Origin: Cocos nucifera
Taxonomy: Eukaryota > Streptophyta > Magnoliopsida > Arecales > Arecaceae
NCBI GenBank assembly: GCA_006176705.1
Contig: QRFJ01004858.1
Coordinates: 1 to 64,000, forward strand
Direction of reading: 5' to 3'
DNA: 64,000 nt
A program made the position numbers and the translations under genes. Below, in pieces: positions 9,047 to 20,639 of this stretch. Position 1 is the first letter of the stretch; every line of letters begins with the position of its first letter. The notes below the pieces were generated by a model. It had not been told where the DNA came from, ran no database searches, and saw only the letters and a program-made list of their open reading frames with translations.

Positions 9047-10749
9047 ATTTGATCCTAGATCTAGAATTTATGTATATATTTTAATAAATTAATATAATTT
9101 ATTACTTCTACTGATCTATTTTAAAAAAGTTTCAAAATACCTACATGAAACCCTAAATTTTTCCTTCAGACTGAAAGGGGTCTATTTTCAGCTAGAGATC
9201 AAGAAGATTTAGTTGGAAAATAGAGAATTTGGTGGTAGTCAAGGTGGTGGAAGGAAAGTGCTGAAGTTGAGAAGAAAAATCCATGTAGCAAATTTCTTAT
9301 CATTTGAGAAAAGAAAGAAGGCTCTCGAGGGGTGCTTTGAATGAATCAAGCACTGAGGTGTTATAGTAGCTAGCTTAAGGTGAGTGATTTTCATATCTAG
9401 CTTTGATGTTTTTCTTATTATATTTTGCTATGAAAAAGATTAACTTTAGAAAGAAGCTAACTTGGGTTATTCTTCAGCTTAGATATATGCTTTTGCATAA
9501 ACTTAAAAATAGGATATGAATTTGGTTGAAATGTTGCTTAGAGATATGGATATATGTGTAAATCTAATTCGGGATGAAATTTCATATTCATCAGCAATAC
9601 TTTGACTTTATTTTTCAGCTTTAGAACATCATTTCTTAATGTTTGAGAAGTTATTCAGCATTTATTTTGAAAAGGATTGCCTATAAGAAGTTTTATGGGA
9701 GGAAACTTTGATAGAACACTGTAGCTAGCGGTAGTTGGCATTAGTCTTGGTGCACCATGTTTTGTTTTTCCTAGCTGATAAGCATGGTACTAGCCTGACA
9801 TGTTTGGATGACATAGCTAGTTTTATTTTTCCTAGTTAGCAAGGGTAGTGCTAGCCTAGCATTTTTGGACGATATTGCTGGTCTTGTTTTCCCTAGCTAA
9901 CAAGGGTGGTATTAGCCCGACGTGTTGATACACACGTACGGTTTTTATAAAGTCTTGGGTAACCGAGTAACTATTTGATTCTGGATTAGAGACCACCCTT
10001 CATGTATTAGATATATGATTACTTTAAAATTTAGCATATTATACTTGATCTATTTATTAATCATTATTTAGAGGATGATTCAAATTATAGTTGTTAAAGA
10101 AAAATATTTTTTTATTTATTCTAATTTTTTTGCATCTATTTTGTTACACTATTTGACTGAAAATGTTATTATATTTATGTATTGAAAAAATCATAAAAGC
10201 ATCTTTGATCTAAAGCACTTGTACCTGAGCTTGTCTCACTTTTGTCATAGATATATTATCACTCACTGAGACTTAGGTCTCATTACCGCTCACTTCTTTT
10301 GGTTGCAGCTTTAGAGTTAGAGTATCCTAGTTCAGTTATACTAGTATTGTGAGGATCCAAATTCCTCAGCTTGATAGGAGCAGTCATCCTTTTAAGTGAG
10401 CCCAATACTTGCATGTGTGGCATCTACTTTTGTTATCCTATAGTTGTGTACCTTTTGACATATTTTGGTTATTTGTAAACTCTAGATGTACTCCATTATC
10501 TACAGGTAGGATCTCGCTTTCTCTAAGTTTATTTAATTGGAATGATTGTATGCACATATATGTAACAATATATTGGGTTAAGCAGGTAAGCGTACCTTTG
10601 GAAATGTCCAATTTTTAAGAAAAATTTATCAAATTTTAGGTAGAATTTATATGTTGTTTGATTTATCCCATTTAATATCTTTGTTAGACTTGCTAGGCTG
10701 GTTAGTTTGACCTATGCGCCGATCATGACCCCGGGTTTGAGTCGTGACA
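9047..10749 (+). repeat. LTR remnant J (Gypsy, possibly Tekay/Del-type), 3' part
   Basis: Non-coding DNA ending in ACCCCGGGTTTGAGTCGTGACA at 10749, the kind of LTR terminus seen in plant chromoviral Gypsy elements. It also has a CACTCACTGAG stretch with flanking splice-like CAG/GTA sites (about 10260-10570), as in those LTRs. No internal region follows, so it is a solo or truncated LTR whose left part was split by Copia A. Family placement is from memory of LTR end types and is uncertain. Confidence 0.45.
9745..9925 (+). repeat. Three 61-bp imperfect tandem repeats in J
   Basis: The phrase CTAGCTGATA/CTAGTTAGC/CTAGCTAAC recurs at 9771, 9832 and 9893, an exact 61-bp spacing. Each is followed by a GGTANTAGCC-type stretch. 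The copies have diverged by point changes. Confidence 0.75.
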
Positions 10750-11273
10750 GGTTTTTAATAACCAAAAATATTTTATCACTAGATGGTCACTAAAAGTACT
10801 AGAATAAAAATACCATATTTAATGATGAAATATAAATAGTCCTTAAAGGTAAATATTAGTGATGATTATGTTTGTAATAAAAGATTAAAAAATGATCATT
10901 AAAAATATAAAAAAAATGATGATTTAATAAAAATTAATTGCTAAAAATAAATTTTAATAAGGATTTAATATCATAGATAAAATTTTTTTATTGACAAATT
11001 TTTATTGGACACAACAAGGTGATACAATTAGTGATAGAATAAAAATAGTTATTAAAGACAAGCATTTCTGATTTTTTTTTAATGACAAAAGATTGAAAAA
11101 TTTTTGTAAATAACCCACCATTCTTTTTATTCTAACTAGATTTGAATGGGGATCATGGGGATCTTATGAATCTAGGATATATATATATATATATGATTCA
11201 AATATATATTTTTTTGTATATAAGCCTCTATAAAGGATCAAACTAAAATCAATTAAATATTTGCCTAGTACCT

Positions 11274-11320
<47 letters not shown>

Positions 11321-12573
11321 TCTATAAAGAATCAAACTAAAATCTATTGGATATTTGCCTACTACATACCAAGCCAATATAACAATATTAACTTCTAGTA
11401 TAAAGTCATGATTTATTGTACTTATTTAAAAATTTTATATGATAAAATATTCTCATTGCAAATATATTATGACATATTTTATTTTTAACTAATTAATTTT
11501 TAAACAATAATTTAATCATCTTCTTGTTCTAAAGCTCTTTAAATATAAATAATTCATGACTCCTTTTATTTATGCTATAATTAAAAAATAATAGTATTTA
11601 ATATAGAATACTTTTAAATATTTTGTACTATATATTTTATTTAAGTTAGATTGATGATCCAAATCCTTGGTTAAATCGGTCTCCATATAAATTTTTAATA
11701 ATTACATCTTAGATTATTACCTGATTTTCATACATTGCTTCCAATATTGATATGTATTTCATAGTAAACATTATTTTTCTCTAATTTTTAAACTATTTTG
11801 ACTCATATAACTTATGCATTAAATAGATCAGATCAAATTAAGTTGAAAATAAATATTTGATCCATCAAAAAGTTCTAACTAAATATAAAATCTATAATCA
11901 ACTTATAAATTGGTTCTTGATAGGGCATATGAATTTCAGTAGTTTGATACATTTGAAAAATCTATCAAGTGTCCAATCAAAATTATGTAGTATTAGGTAC
12001 ATCTTATCATTCTCCAATTTTATTGTAACTCTCATGATGATTGGCTTGATTTTAATAGCATACTAAATACAGAGTCAACATCTGTATCTTATTTTAGTGA
12101 TTAACATATATATTATTTAAATATTATTATAATTAATATTTTTATTAATGATATCATGATTTCATCATTAATATATAAGATTTTAGTAATAACATAATGA
12201 TTGATACTAAAAATATAGCTTTTTAATAACCACTCTATAATGTTGTCATTAATAGCATATACCTATGCTGACTATTTTAAAATATCATCAGATATATACT
12301 TTGGTGATGAATCATAAAATCATCATTAATGCATTGACCAATATTCATTTTAATGATCATTTTATAAGTTTGTCATTAAAAAATATATATTCAATGATTA
12401 TCTTAAAATATTTTCACTAAAGACATAAGTTTTAGTGATGAATTATAAAATTATCACTAGTGATTCAACCAACATCAATGTTGACACCAAAATTATGATA
12501 ATATAATATATTATCACTAAAAATGTAGACTTTTAATGACTACTCTATAAGTTTTATTATTAAAAATAAAGTA
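10750..12573. repeat. AT-rich region with many short imperfect palindromes
   Basis: No coding signal. From about 12180 to 12560 a degenerate motif of the form AGTGATGA..ATAA..TCATCACTAA recurs roughly every 40-50 bp in both orientations. Similar motifs occur at 10780-11070. Arrays like this resemble subterminal repeats of CACTA (En/Spm) elements, but I could not identify CACTA termini or a target duplication. The middle (about 11400-12000) shows nothing recognisable. Confidence 0.4.
11224..11370. repeat. 94-bp-spaced duplication around a (TA)n microsatellite
   Basis: GCCTCTATAAA with about 45 following bases occurs at 11224 and again at 11318. Between them is an uninterrupted TA run of 41 bp (11277-11317). 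This is simple-repeat expansion and local duplication. Confidence 0.85.
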
Positions 12574-12596
12574 GATGGTCACCCGTGTGATGCACG
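12574..12596 (-). other. Candidate Helitron 3' hairpin and end
   Basis: On the minus strand a short stem CGTG-loop-CACG (12584-12596) is followed about 10 bases later by CTAC. Helitrons end in a hairpin 10-12 bases before CTRR. The last base does not fit CTRR and the stem is only four base pairs, so this is a weak candidate chosen for its position downstream of the helicase gene. Confidence 0.3.
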
Positions 12597-14186
12597 AAAT
12601 TAAGCAAAATTTCAATGGTTAAATTTTAACAATTAAAAAATAATATTAAAATATAATTTTAAAATTCTCTTCTTTGAGTTAGAGTATTCATTTCCAACTA
12701 AACATCTAAAATGATAGTGAGTAAAATATCTAAAAGAAACTGGTAATTGTAATTGCATTTATTTTGAGTAATGTAGAGAGTTCTAGCAAAACATATCTCA
12801 CAGTCACTATCTATAATGATTTAGATAAAAGACTTGCAAGAAAATTTGCTTCAATTGTATAGAACCTAAAATGTACAAGATCTCAAAATTAGTTCATGAC
12901 CATTTATTAAAAAATATATAATTGAACAGACCATTCATTTTACAAAGTATATAATGATCTTTTCCTCTTAATAGGCTTCTCCTAATTTTTTTTATGGGCT
13001 AAGTGCATGATTGTGAGTGTTGAAACTTATTCTTTAATCTTGAAGTTTGCTTAATTGCCTATCATAAATATTGCAGAAATAGATTAAAGTTAATTTAAAA
13101 TCCAAGATATAGAAAAAGATGGCAACACAAACATGTATTCTTATGGCCCAGCAAGCAACAAAATAATGGTAAAAAGAACACTAACATTACATACAAAAAG
13201 CATGTGAGTAATGAGTTGTTGCATGAAAAGTTAGAATTTGATTGTAAACTATACGATTTTGTGAAGCATAAGTTTCACACGTTGATGATAAAGAAAACAA
13301 CATATTAGTTTTAAATCATAATACAAACAACATATATCTTTATCATAATATTTGCAACTTGTTCATATTAATGTTTAATCATAATGCAAACTGATTTTTT
13401 ATCTGAAAATTCATTCTATAAGTATAGATATCATACATAAATAAATATCGATATCATATATAAATACAACTAATCATGCAAGTAAAGTAATCTTCTTCCT
13501 AGATCTAGGTATATTTTTATTTTTAGTAAATAATTATTTAGCAAAACATTTTCAAAATATGAAGAAAGTTATATAATCCATTTATTTAATTTAGCAGTCA
13601 TTCATAGTTAGTAAACTCCAAAATACTATTAAAGTTGTTGTTTATTGAAGCTATAACAAATTTCTTATATTGAGTCTAAATTCAAATCCATGCAACATAG
13701 AGAGAGGATTTTCTATCCTAGACGTAACCATCTAGCTAACTAATGTGATGAATCTCAACATTCAGAAAGATGTCAAGAACATTTAATTAGATATAGAACC
13801 ATATATAATAACAGCAAACATATCAAGTATACCTTTTCTTCTTGAAAAAAAGAGAGCAGATACAATAGTCATAGATTGTATATATGTCTTTGTGAATATT
13901 GATACAGCTAAGATCATAGCAGATCTTAGGAAGGAAAGGCAATATCACAACCTAGTGAAGATTAATTACATAAGCATTAGTAGTTTATAAAATAAAACAA
14001 TACAAAAATTTCTCAATTATTTTGATTTTTAGTAATATAAAAATAGTATAAATTTTTTAAAGTTCAATAATATGTTTACTTACTTGTCTATATATTTCTG
14101 AACACTTCCTTGTAGACGACATTGTTTGTTGTCGTAGATTATTGGCCATCCTTATTACAAATTAATATTCGTAATCTAGATTTTCT
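12597..14186 (-). other. Non-coding DNA downstream of the Helitron helicase
   Basis: AT-rich, with stops in all frames and no recognisable repeat family. It is presumed to be the 3' untranslated part of Helitron F because it lies between the helicase stop and the candidate terminus. Confidence 0.4.
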
Positions 14187-15751
14187 TTAAACTCTAGAGA
14201 AAGCTACATAGAGTTGACCATGGCTAAAAACTGATCTTTGGAGAAACAATCCAACATTTGAAATAGTTTGCCCTTGGCTCTTGTTTATTGTCATAGCAAA
14301 ACAAACTGTTATTAGATATTGCCTTCGCTGGAATTTAAATGGTAGCTTGGTATCTGAAGATGTTAACACCATCCTAGGAACAAAGACTTTGTCCCCTATG
14401 TTACTTTTTGATATAACTTTACCCTCCAAAATATGATTACCAAGTTGACTAATTATCAACCTAGTGCCATTGCACAACCCAGCATTTTGGTCTATGTTTC
14501 TAAGAAGCATTATTGGAACACCAACCTTCAATTTAAGAACATGGTTTGGAACACCAGAAGATTGAATAGTATTCAAAAATTCAGGAGTGTGTGGATCTTC
14601 TATAGTGAATGCATTCATATCTATCTTGCAAATACTATCTGAACTCAGATAAAATTTTTCCTCCCCAAGGAGTAAAGAAAGAATGTACTCATTCATTCTG
14701 TCAATAATCTCATGAGTTGGTGCAAGAATTGCTCTATCTTCAAGGTATTTTGAATTGTTGAAGTTCAGTAATAAAGAAGGGTATGTGCTACCCACAATAG
14801 CTACAACAAGATCATTTTCATACTTTATAAGAAATTCATTAGGAATATCCATCAAGCCATCACCATTATTATCGTCACCTATAGTGCCATCTCCAATCTT
14901 CAATATCCATTGTGAGAATTCTCTCAACTCATTTGAGTTTAGATCAAATGAACCTATTGTTAGCCTCATATTTCTAGTCAACTATAGTACCTTACAAAAA
15001 TCCCACAAATAAGAGGAATTGATGGTAGAAGAGACAATATCTTGTCTACTTCCCTTTGGAATAATGGGCAAAATTTGTCTAAAGTCTCTACCAAGTACAA
15101 CAACCTTGCCACCAAATGATTAATCCATGCTCCATGGATTAGAAAATCTAAGAATATCTCTCATAGTTCTATCCAAGGCATCAAAACAATACTTTTGAGT
15201 TATTGGGGCTTCATCCCATATAATTAACTTTATCTTGACTAATAACTCTGCTAATGCACTTCCTTGTCTAATGTGGCAGGTGGAATCTTCATTAATAATT
15301 AGTGGAATTACGAACCTTGAATGGGTAGTTCTACCTCTCAGCATCAATATTGCAGCTATCCCACTAAATGCAACTATAAGCATAATTTGTCCCTTGGATC
15401 TTATACCTATAGATAAAGTTCTCCATATGAAGGTCTTTCCAGTTCCACCATAACCATATACAAAGAAAAGACCTCCACTATCACTTGGGACGGCATTCAT
15501 TATAGTCTCATAAATTTTTTATGTTCATCATTTAGAAGACACACAAGATCACTGTGTTCTCTAGCCAAAGAGACTCTGTTGTAAGAAAGCTCATCATGAA
15601 TTAGTTTGTTGGTTGCTTGGGAAAGATGCCCTTCATTAGGAACATGCATTGGTGGATAATCCAAGAGACTTTTTCCATGACTAAGAAGCAGCTTCTCAAT
15701 CTCAAAAAGAGCATGATCTTTCAGCTAATCATCAGTAAGTGCCAAAGCTGT
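14187..15751 (-). pseudogene. Helitron PIF1-like helicase, C-terminal exon
   Basis: SF1B DNA helicase domain of the Helitron Rep-helicase. Reading down from 15500: Walker A GYGGTGKT (about 15430-15453), IIWDEAPIT Walker B, LGRDFRQILPI, then SGVPNHVLKLKVGVPIMLLRN, MTINKSQGQT and GQLYVAFSRV near 14190. A single frame covers 15500-14187 with two nonsense codons: TAA at 15120-15122 and TAG near 14988. Upstream, 15751-15501 continues the protein (PPMHVPNEGH, LIHDELSYNR) after a pyrimidine-rich acceptor ending TTTACAG, with a frame slip in an A-run. The domain unwinds donor DNA in rolling-circle transposition. Confidence 0.9.
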
Positions 15752-15843
15752 AAAAAAAGATAGATTATTAGGAAGATTATTAATTATTTCCTAAATTACA
15801 TATTATCAAAAAATGTAGTTGACAATAAATGGTTGATATATGT

Positions 15844-16678
15844 TGTTGGTGCAAAATCTGATTATCGTCGGAGAAATAACAGAGCTAGAGAAGAAGAGAT
15901 CACTGTCGATGACCTACAAAATAAGCCTTATCCAGAGTTCGGAGAGGTGGCTCTAGCAAGACCCTCCGATGATCAAGTCAGCTCTTTTGGCCAATAGAAA
16001 TGGAGTGCTCGAGAAAGAATTCAGCAAAGTTTTGGAAAGAAGAAGAGAGCCTGGAGAAAACGTATCTAGAGGATCCCTTTTATAGATGGCACTTGTAATA
16101 AACTGATGGTAACAGCCATAACTATCAGGTAGTGGGCCACTCGGAACTACGTGAAGTTTATTATGGAGGATAGTATCTATTGTCGTAAGGTGCCTAGTCC
16201 GCTTGAGATTTGATAATCAAAGTTTGGAGGAGTAGACGTCGGTTGGTGATGACCTTTGAGCTATATCAATTCTGGAGGAGTTCGAACTCCTCCAAGGTAG
16301 TCCGGGTGTGGGTCGGTTCATGCCATGTTTGAGATCAGATTTGTGTAGGAGAGGAGACTCTTCTAGAATTAGAAAGTAGATCTACTAGAGAGATCTATGC
16401 ACATCTCTTCTGGAGGAGAGACCCGAGGAAGAATTCATCTGATGGAGGAATCCAACTACTGAAAAGAATTCAGAAGAAGTTTGCCTATTGGAGGAGTCCG
16501 GAAGGAGTTCGACTGCTAGGAAAGTTTGCCTATTGGAGTCCGAAAGGAATTTGCTTATTGGAGGAACCCAATTACTGAAAAGAATCCAGAAGGAGTTCAG
16601 CCAAACTGGATGCGCAGATGCTGGAGATTTGACCAGAATCTTAGCCGAACTTCGGGAGGCATGGATTTATCCCCAACA
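15844..16678 (-). repeat. 3' LTR of D (left)
   Basis: 835 bp, TGTTGG to CCAACA, pairing with 36985-40091 after removal of solo LTR E. About 30 differences are visible in the first 237 bp against the right copy, mostly transitions, so the element is old. The part near 16385-16600 is purine-rich with loosely repeated GAATTC/GGAGGA phrases. Confidence 0.9.
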
Positions 16679-17290
16679 CTAGCCCCTTACTCCTGAGTTT
16701 GAAGTTCAAAGGATGGGAGTAAGATGGAGACTGCCAAAGTTCGAAGGATTTTTTGGTCCTATCGGGCTTCCCACTTCCAGATAGTACGGGATGTTTTGGC
16801 TTTTATTGGGCTGGCATCGAAGCTTTGTATATACAGGTGACCCGAAGAGACATTTTTTGAATTCTCCATCAAAAATTTGCTCAAGGTACAGCGCCATTAA
16901 GGGTTTGTCCGTTGAAAATTTTATGCCATGATGAGTGGGACATGCATCAATTAGAGATCGGCTGGAGGAAATCTATAATCATAACTGCTTTGGGGCTCCA
17001 GGGGTTACTTAAGCCTACCCTCCTCCGAGTTCCTACATCTGAAATCTTTCTTTCCTCCCTCTAGTTTTCCTCTTCGTCTCGAGCGAGAGCCCAAGCTGCT
17101 TCCTTTGGTTTTCGGCATACCTTACCTTCGATCCTTGCTCTATTCACCATCTCCTTGTTCTTCTCAACCAATTTAGATCAGCTTTCCAACATTTTTTAGA
17201 TTATCTTTGCATTCTTACTTTCTCATTTTTTCTATTCTTGTCGAAGCTTGAACGTCTCATTTTATTTTTGTTTGATTTTTTGGATAATTT
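16679..17290 (-). other. Purine tract and untranslated region of D
   Basis: Next to the LTR the minus strand reads AGTAAGGGGCTAG, the likely polypurine tract (16679-16691). The rest to 17290 has no coding signal. Its plus strand is pyrimidine-rich near 17040-17290 and may be the promoter or leader of the antisense gene. Confidence 0.55.
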
Positions 17291-18061
17291 TTGGATTTTA
17301 TCTTGATCCAAATATCTAGTGAGGAATCTTGGTCAACTTATTCTGGGAGTCTGACTCCTTTAAGCTTGACAAACCCGCCTCCTAAGGAGGCCGATCCCTT
17401 GGGATCGGCCCGTCCTTTTGTGCCTGCAACCATTTCTTATAGACTTTGGCCTGACGATCTTTTCTTAGCTAGGATTCGATTTGGAATTCCTCCTTAGTAC
17501 GAGCTTGAACTCCCTGGACCTGACGACCGAGCCTATTCACCCCCTTCCGACCGAATCTATCTGTACATCAAAATCTTTTGGGTCAGACTTAGATTACCTA
17601 TACCTTTTTTCATAGCTAACTTATTTAGGTTTCTCAATAGTTTTCTTGTTGCCATGGCGCCAAGCTCCTTTAGATTTATCACAGGATTCCTCTTCCTGTG
17701 CACCATGGCAGACGTCCAACCTACCATTTTCCTATTCCGTAATCCTTTTATCTTTAAACATCACCCCACTAATAAGGATTGGTGGTATGTGTCTCCTTAG
17801 TTTGGAAGGAAGGGACTGCTTAAAGGTGCCCCTTCCTTCGTTCATGACTGATAGGAGAAATTCTTCTTCATTTTTCATCCCACCCTAGAACTAGGGCTAC
17901 CTCCATGGGGCGAGGTAAGGGACTTGGTTCGCCGAGCTCCTGGGCTAGAAAATGAAGATCGAAGCTCGATCAATAAGCTAAAGTCCTTTGATGCTCCACC
18001 AATCCCTAAACTCCTAGATGAGCAAATCTTATTCAATTTTGGCCTTAGTCCTCTTAACTCG
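17291..18061 (+). pseudogene. Antisense gene of Tat element D, exon 1 (gypsy-type transposon domain)
   Basis: One plus-strand frame from ATG 17291 runs to about 18061, interrupted only by four isolated stops (17495, and three near 17800-17850). It encodes the plant domain annotated in Pfam as putative gypsy-type transposon (Transposase_28): SPPSDRIYLYIKIF, LPIPFFIANLFRFL, then HHPTNKDWWYVSP and LPPWGEVRDL. Genes of this type lie antisense between pol and the 3' LTR in Tat elements; their function is unknown. The matching exon in G (46736-47491) ends at a good GT donor, whereas here the equivalent dinucleotide is AT. Confidence 0.75.
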
Positions 18062-18131
18062 ATAGATAGTTTGTGATATTCAGCCGGCTAGATGGTATTT
18101 ATTTTTCTAATCTTTCAACTTTATCTTTGTA
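18062..18131 (+). other. Intron 1 of the antisense gene in D, donor lost
   Basis: Aligns with the G intron at 47492-47557. The 3' end is a good pyrimidine-rich acceptor (CTTTATCTTTGTAG), but the donor position reads ATAGATAG where G has GTAGGTAT. The intron is inferred from the comparison. Confidence 0.5.
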
Positions 18132-18569
18132 GAAATGACCTTTGAGGAATGGAATCATTTGGCGAAGGAGATCCAGACCCTCAAAAGGAAGGAAGGTTCT
18201 TCCGACGAACCATAGAAGAAGGCCCAGACTGGAGAGTCAAGCTGGGCCATGCCAATTTGGTCCGAACCGGCCCTTGAACCCACTATTGTCATGTCGAGCG
18301 TGGCCTTGTCTGATGAGGTCGTCCCTCTTGCTCCTGTTCGGCAAGAGGAAGCCATGGAGAAGAAGAAGAAGATGGCCGTCGGTAAGAAGGTCAAGCAGAA
18401 GGCTAAGAGCTCTGAAGGAGGGGACCTTGGCCAAGAATTGGATTCCCTGGTTGACTGAGAGGTTGTCCAGGCACCAATGGAGGGGAGCATCCTTTCCCAC
18501 ATCATTGAAAGGATGCACCAGAAGGACGATGTCGAGAGGTTCGATGAATCATTTACTACCTTTCTAGAG
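18132..18569 (+). pseudogene. Antisense gene of D, exon 2 (charged linker)
   Basis: The frame with ATG 18135 reads MTFEEWNHLAKEIQTLKRKE, then a stop near 18213, a lysine-rich stretch (EKKKKMAVGKKVKQKAKSS), a TGA near 18457, and SHIIERMHQKDDVERFDES to a GAG/GTAAGT donor at 18570. The composition suggests a nuclear-type basic linker. No enzymatic motif is seen. Confidence 0.6.
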
Positions 18570-18658
18570 GTAAGTGGTTCCTTCTAACTCTAACTTCATG
18601 CCCATTAAGCTTTGGAACTGAGATCTTTTATGATTCTAATTTGTTGTGTATTTTGTAG
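18570..18658 (+). other. Intron 2 of the antisense gene in D
   Basis: 89 bp with donor GAG/GTAAGTGG and acceptor TGTGTATTTTGTAG, T-rich throughout. Coding-like sequence in open frames flanks it on both sides. Predicted from signals only. Confidence 0.6.
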
Positions 18659-19220
18659 CTGGGATACTACCTTTTTGCCCACTCTGAAGCAGCAAGCCAA
18701 AATTGGACCGAAACTTCTAGAGCCCTGGAAGAAGCCTGCACATAAGTCGAGAAGGCCCAGGTCGAGGTCGACATTCTAAAGGTCACCTCAGAGATCCATT
18801 CATTTGAAGTCGAATGCCTTCAGAATGAATTGAGAGAGGAGCATGGCGAGATGGCAAAGTTGAGGACCGAGCTAGCCTTAGAAAAGGAGGAGAAAAGGAA
18901 GGCACAAGAGGAGGTTAGCACCGCCATGGAAAGGGCCATGCAAAACTTCAAGTCCTCCAAGGATATGGAGGACATCAAAATAGAATTTGCCTAGGAAGCC
19001 TTCTTGGAAGGGTTCCAGGTCTGCGTGGGGCAAGTCATCAAGAATTTTTCCAACATCGATCTGGATCTCCTCCTAGAAGAGCCAGAGGATAGAGCCAGTC
19101 CTTCACACACCAATGCTGAGGTTGCTCCTTAATCCACAGGTATTGCATCCGAACCTGCCTAAGGGTCGAAGCCGATCGAGAATGTCCTGACCTCTCCAGT
19201 AGGTGAGCCACCCGAGGTCT
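18659..19220 (+). pseudogene. Antisense gene of D, exon 3 (coiled coil)
   Basis: After the acceptor the frame reads LGYYLFAHSEAASQNW, followed by a heptad-like, Glu/Lys/Ala-rich stretch (VECLQNELREEHGEMAKL and EKEEKRKAQEEVSTAMERA) typical of a coiled coil. It then reads FLEGFQVCVGQVIKNF. Four single stops interrupt it. A long helical C-terminal half is usual for these Tat antisense proteins. Confidence 0.6.
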
Positions 19221-19424
19221 AAACTTTTGACATCTATGTATCCTATTTTTTTTCTCTCTTTTTTTTTTAGTGTACCAAACATATTTCAAGTAATGAGAAC
19301 AAATCCTTCTTTTTCTTTACACTTTGTGTTGTATGTGATTCAGAATGTCTCTGTCAATCAGAACCACAACCTTCTTTCTCTGGTCGACACCGACCCCTTA
19401 ACTTAGGGGGTTTCATTCAAGCCT

Positions 19425-20253
19425 TTGATAAAGGGTTTGAAGAAGGAGGTCCACCAATTGAGAAGATTGAAGAGAGTTGAGGCCAACCTTCAGGCCTCTC
19501 AAAAAAATGTTGTGGAGGCGACTAAGGAAGTCACTCACCTTCAAAGTTTACACATGAAGGATGCGGCGAGCTTCAACATTCAGAAAGAACATTTTGAGAA
19601 TGAGCTCATTGAACTTTGGAAGAGCACGAGCGATAAGTTTTGGGTGCTCATAGCGAAGATCGGCTCTCTAGAAGTTGATCTCAAGAAGGTGGAAGAGAAG
19701 ATTCGTCTTTGGAAGGAAGTTCACCATGGTCCACCGATGAAGCTCGGCATGACTGAAACTGGTCGAAGAAGTTCTCCTAGCTTTAGAAGCAGCTACAGAA
19801 TGCTGAAGATCGACACAATAATTATCGGGCGACCTAGGCAAAAAGAATGTCCAGGCTAGAAGGCGAGCTAAAGACTGCCGGGGATGAGGTGACCTATTTT
19901 TGGAAGAAGTTTCATAGCGTTCAGCAGGCTGGATCAAGCGGCAAATCTGAGGAGCTCGTCTTTCTGAGGAGGACTATTGGCAAACTCTCGGAGGTTGTTA
20001 GGGTGGAGAAAATCGAAGTTCAATAATTAAAGCTCCAGTTGGCCTAGGAGCGTCAAGCCATCAAGGATGCTGAAGTAGAATCTGAGGTTTTGAGGAAGCA
20101 GCGGTGAGAGCTCAAGGCCAAATTTGAATACTCCAACAAGATGTACATCGATGGTCTATACAAGGAGTTAGTGGAAGAAATTTTCAAACTAAAGAAAGCT
20201 TTGGTGATGGCTGGAGCTGATAGCCCAAAGTCTGAAGAGCTCGGATCACCTTA
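19425..20253 (+). pseudogene. Antisense gene of D, C-terminal coiled-coil region
   Basis: Open from 19425 to 19859 (KKEVHQLRRLKRVEANLQAS, EVDLKKVEEKIRLWKEV). Beyond that other frames give Glu/Leu/Lys-rich helices (EELVFLRRTIGKLSEVVRVE) to a stop near 20253. Between 19221 and 19424 is T-rich sequence that may be another intron. It is a decayed continuation of the same antisense gene. Confidence 0.5.
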
Positions 20254-20639
20254 GGACTTCACCTTTTTTCTTTTTTTATAATCGATTTCATCGATCTTTA
20301 TCTTGTTTGTAATGCATTTGCTTTTCTGCACAGTCAGCCTTTGTCGACCTCTATCTTGCTTGTAGTGTGCCTATTGTAATTGATCTTATTAATTTTTACT
20401 TATAATGAGCTTACCTTCATAATAAAATAGTACCTTTTTCATTATCATCTCTTGTGGATTCGATTCTGGATGCCTCATTTTTCTTTCATTTCTAACAAGA
20501 TGCTTATCGTGGATGTCGGGTCAAGGGTTCCTTCTATGGATTAGGATGAGATTTTTCCTTTGGCATTTAGTGCAGTCGTAGGGAAATGCGCTCATCAATC
20601 GTTAGTAGGGCCTTGACCTTCCACCCCTTGTATGATCGT
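20254..20639. other. Spacer between antisense gene and tandem array of D
   Basis: T-rich non-coding DNA with no recognisable signal. On the plus strand it would hold the 3' untranslated region of the antisense gene. AATAAAATAG near 20420 could serve as a polyadenylation signal. Confidence 0.4.

Noticed and set aside
10409..10618. Short open frame in LTR remnant J
   Set aside because: Isolated, non-conserved within the window and inside LTR-type sequence.
14433..15012. Plus-strand frames over the Helitron helicase
   Set aside because: They are antisense shadows of the helicase exon, which has clear motifs on the minus strand.
18155..18518. Minus-strand frames overlapping the antisense gene of D
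   Set aside because: They are shadows of the plus-strand coding frame; the plus frame has the recognised domain upstream and splice signals.
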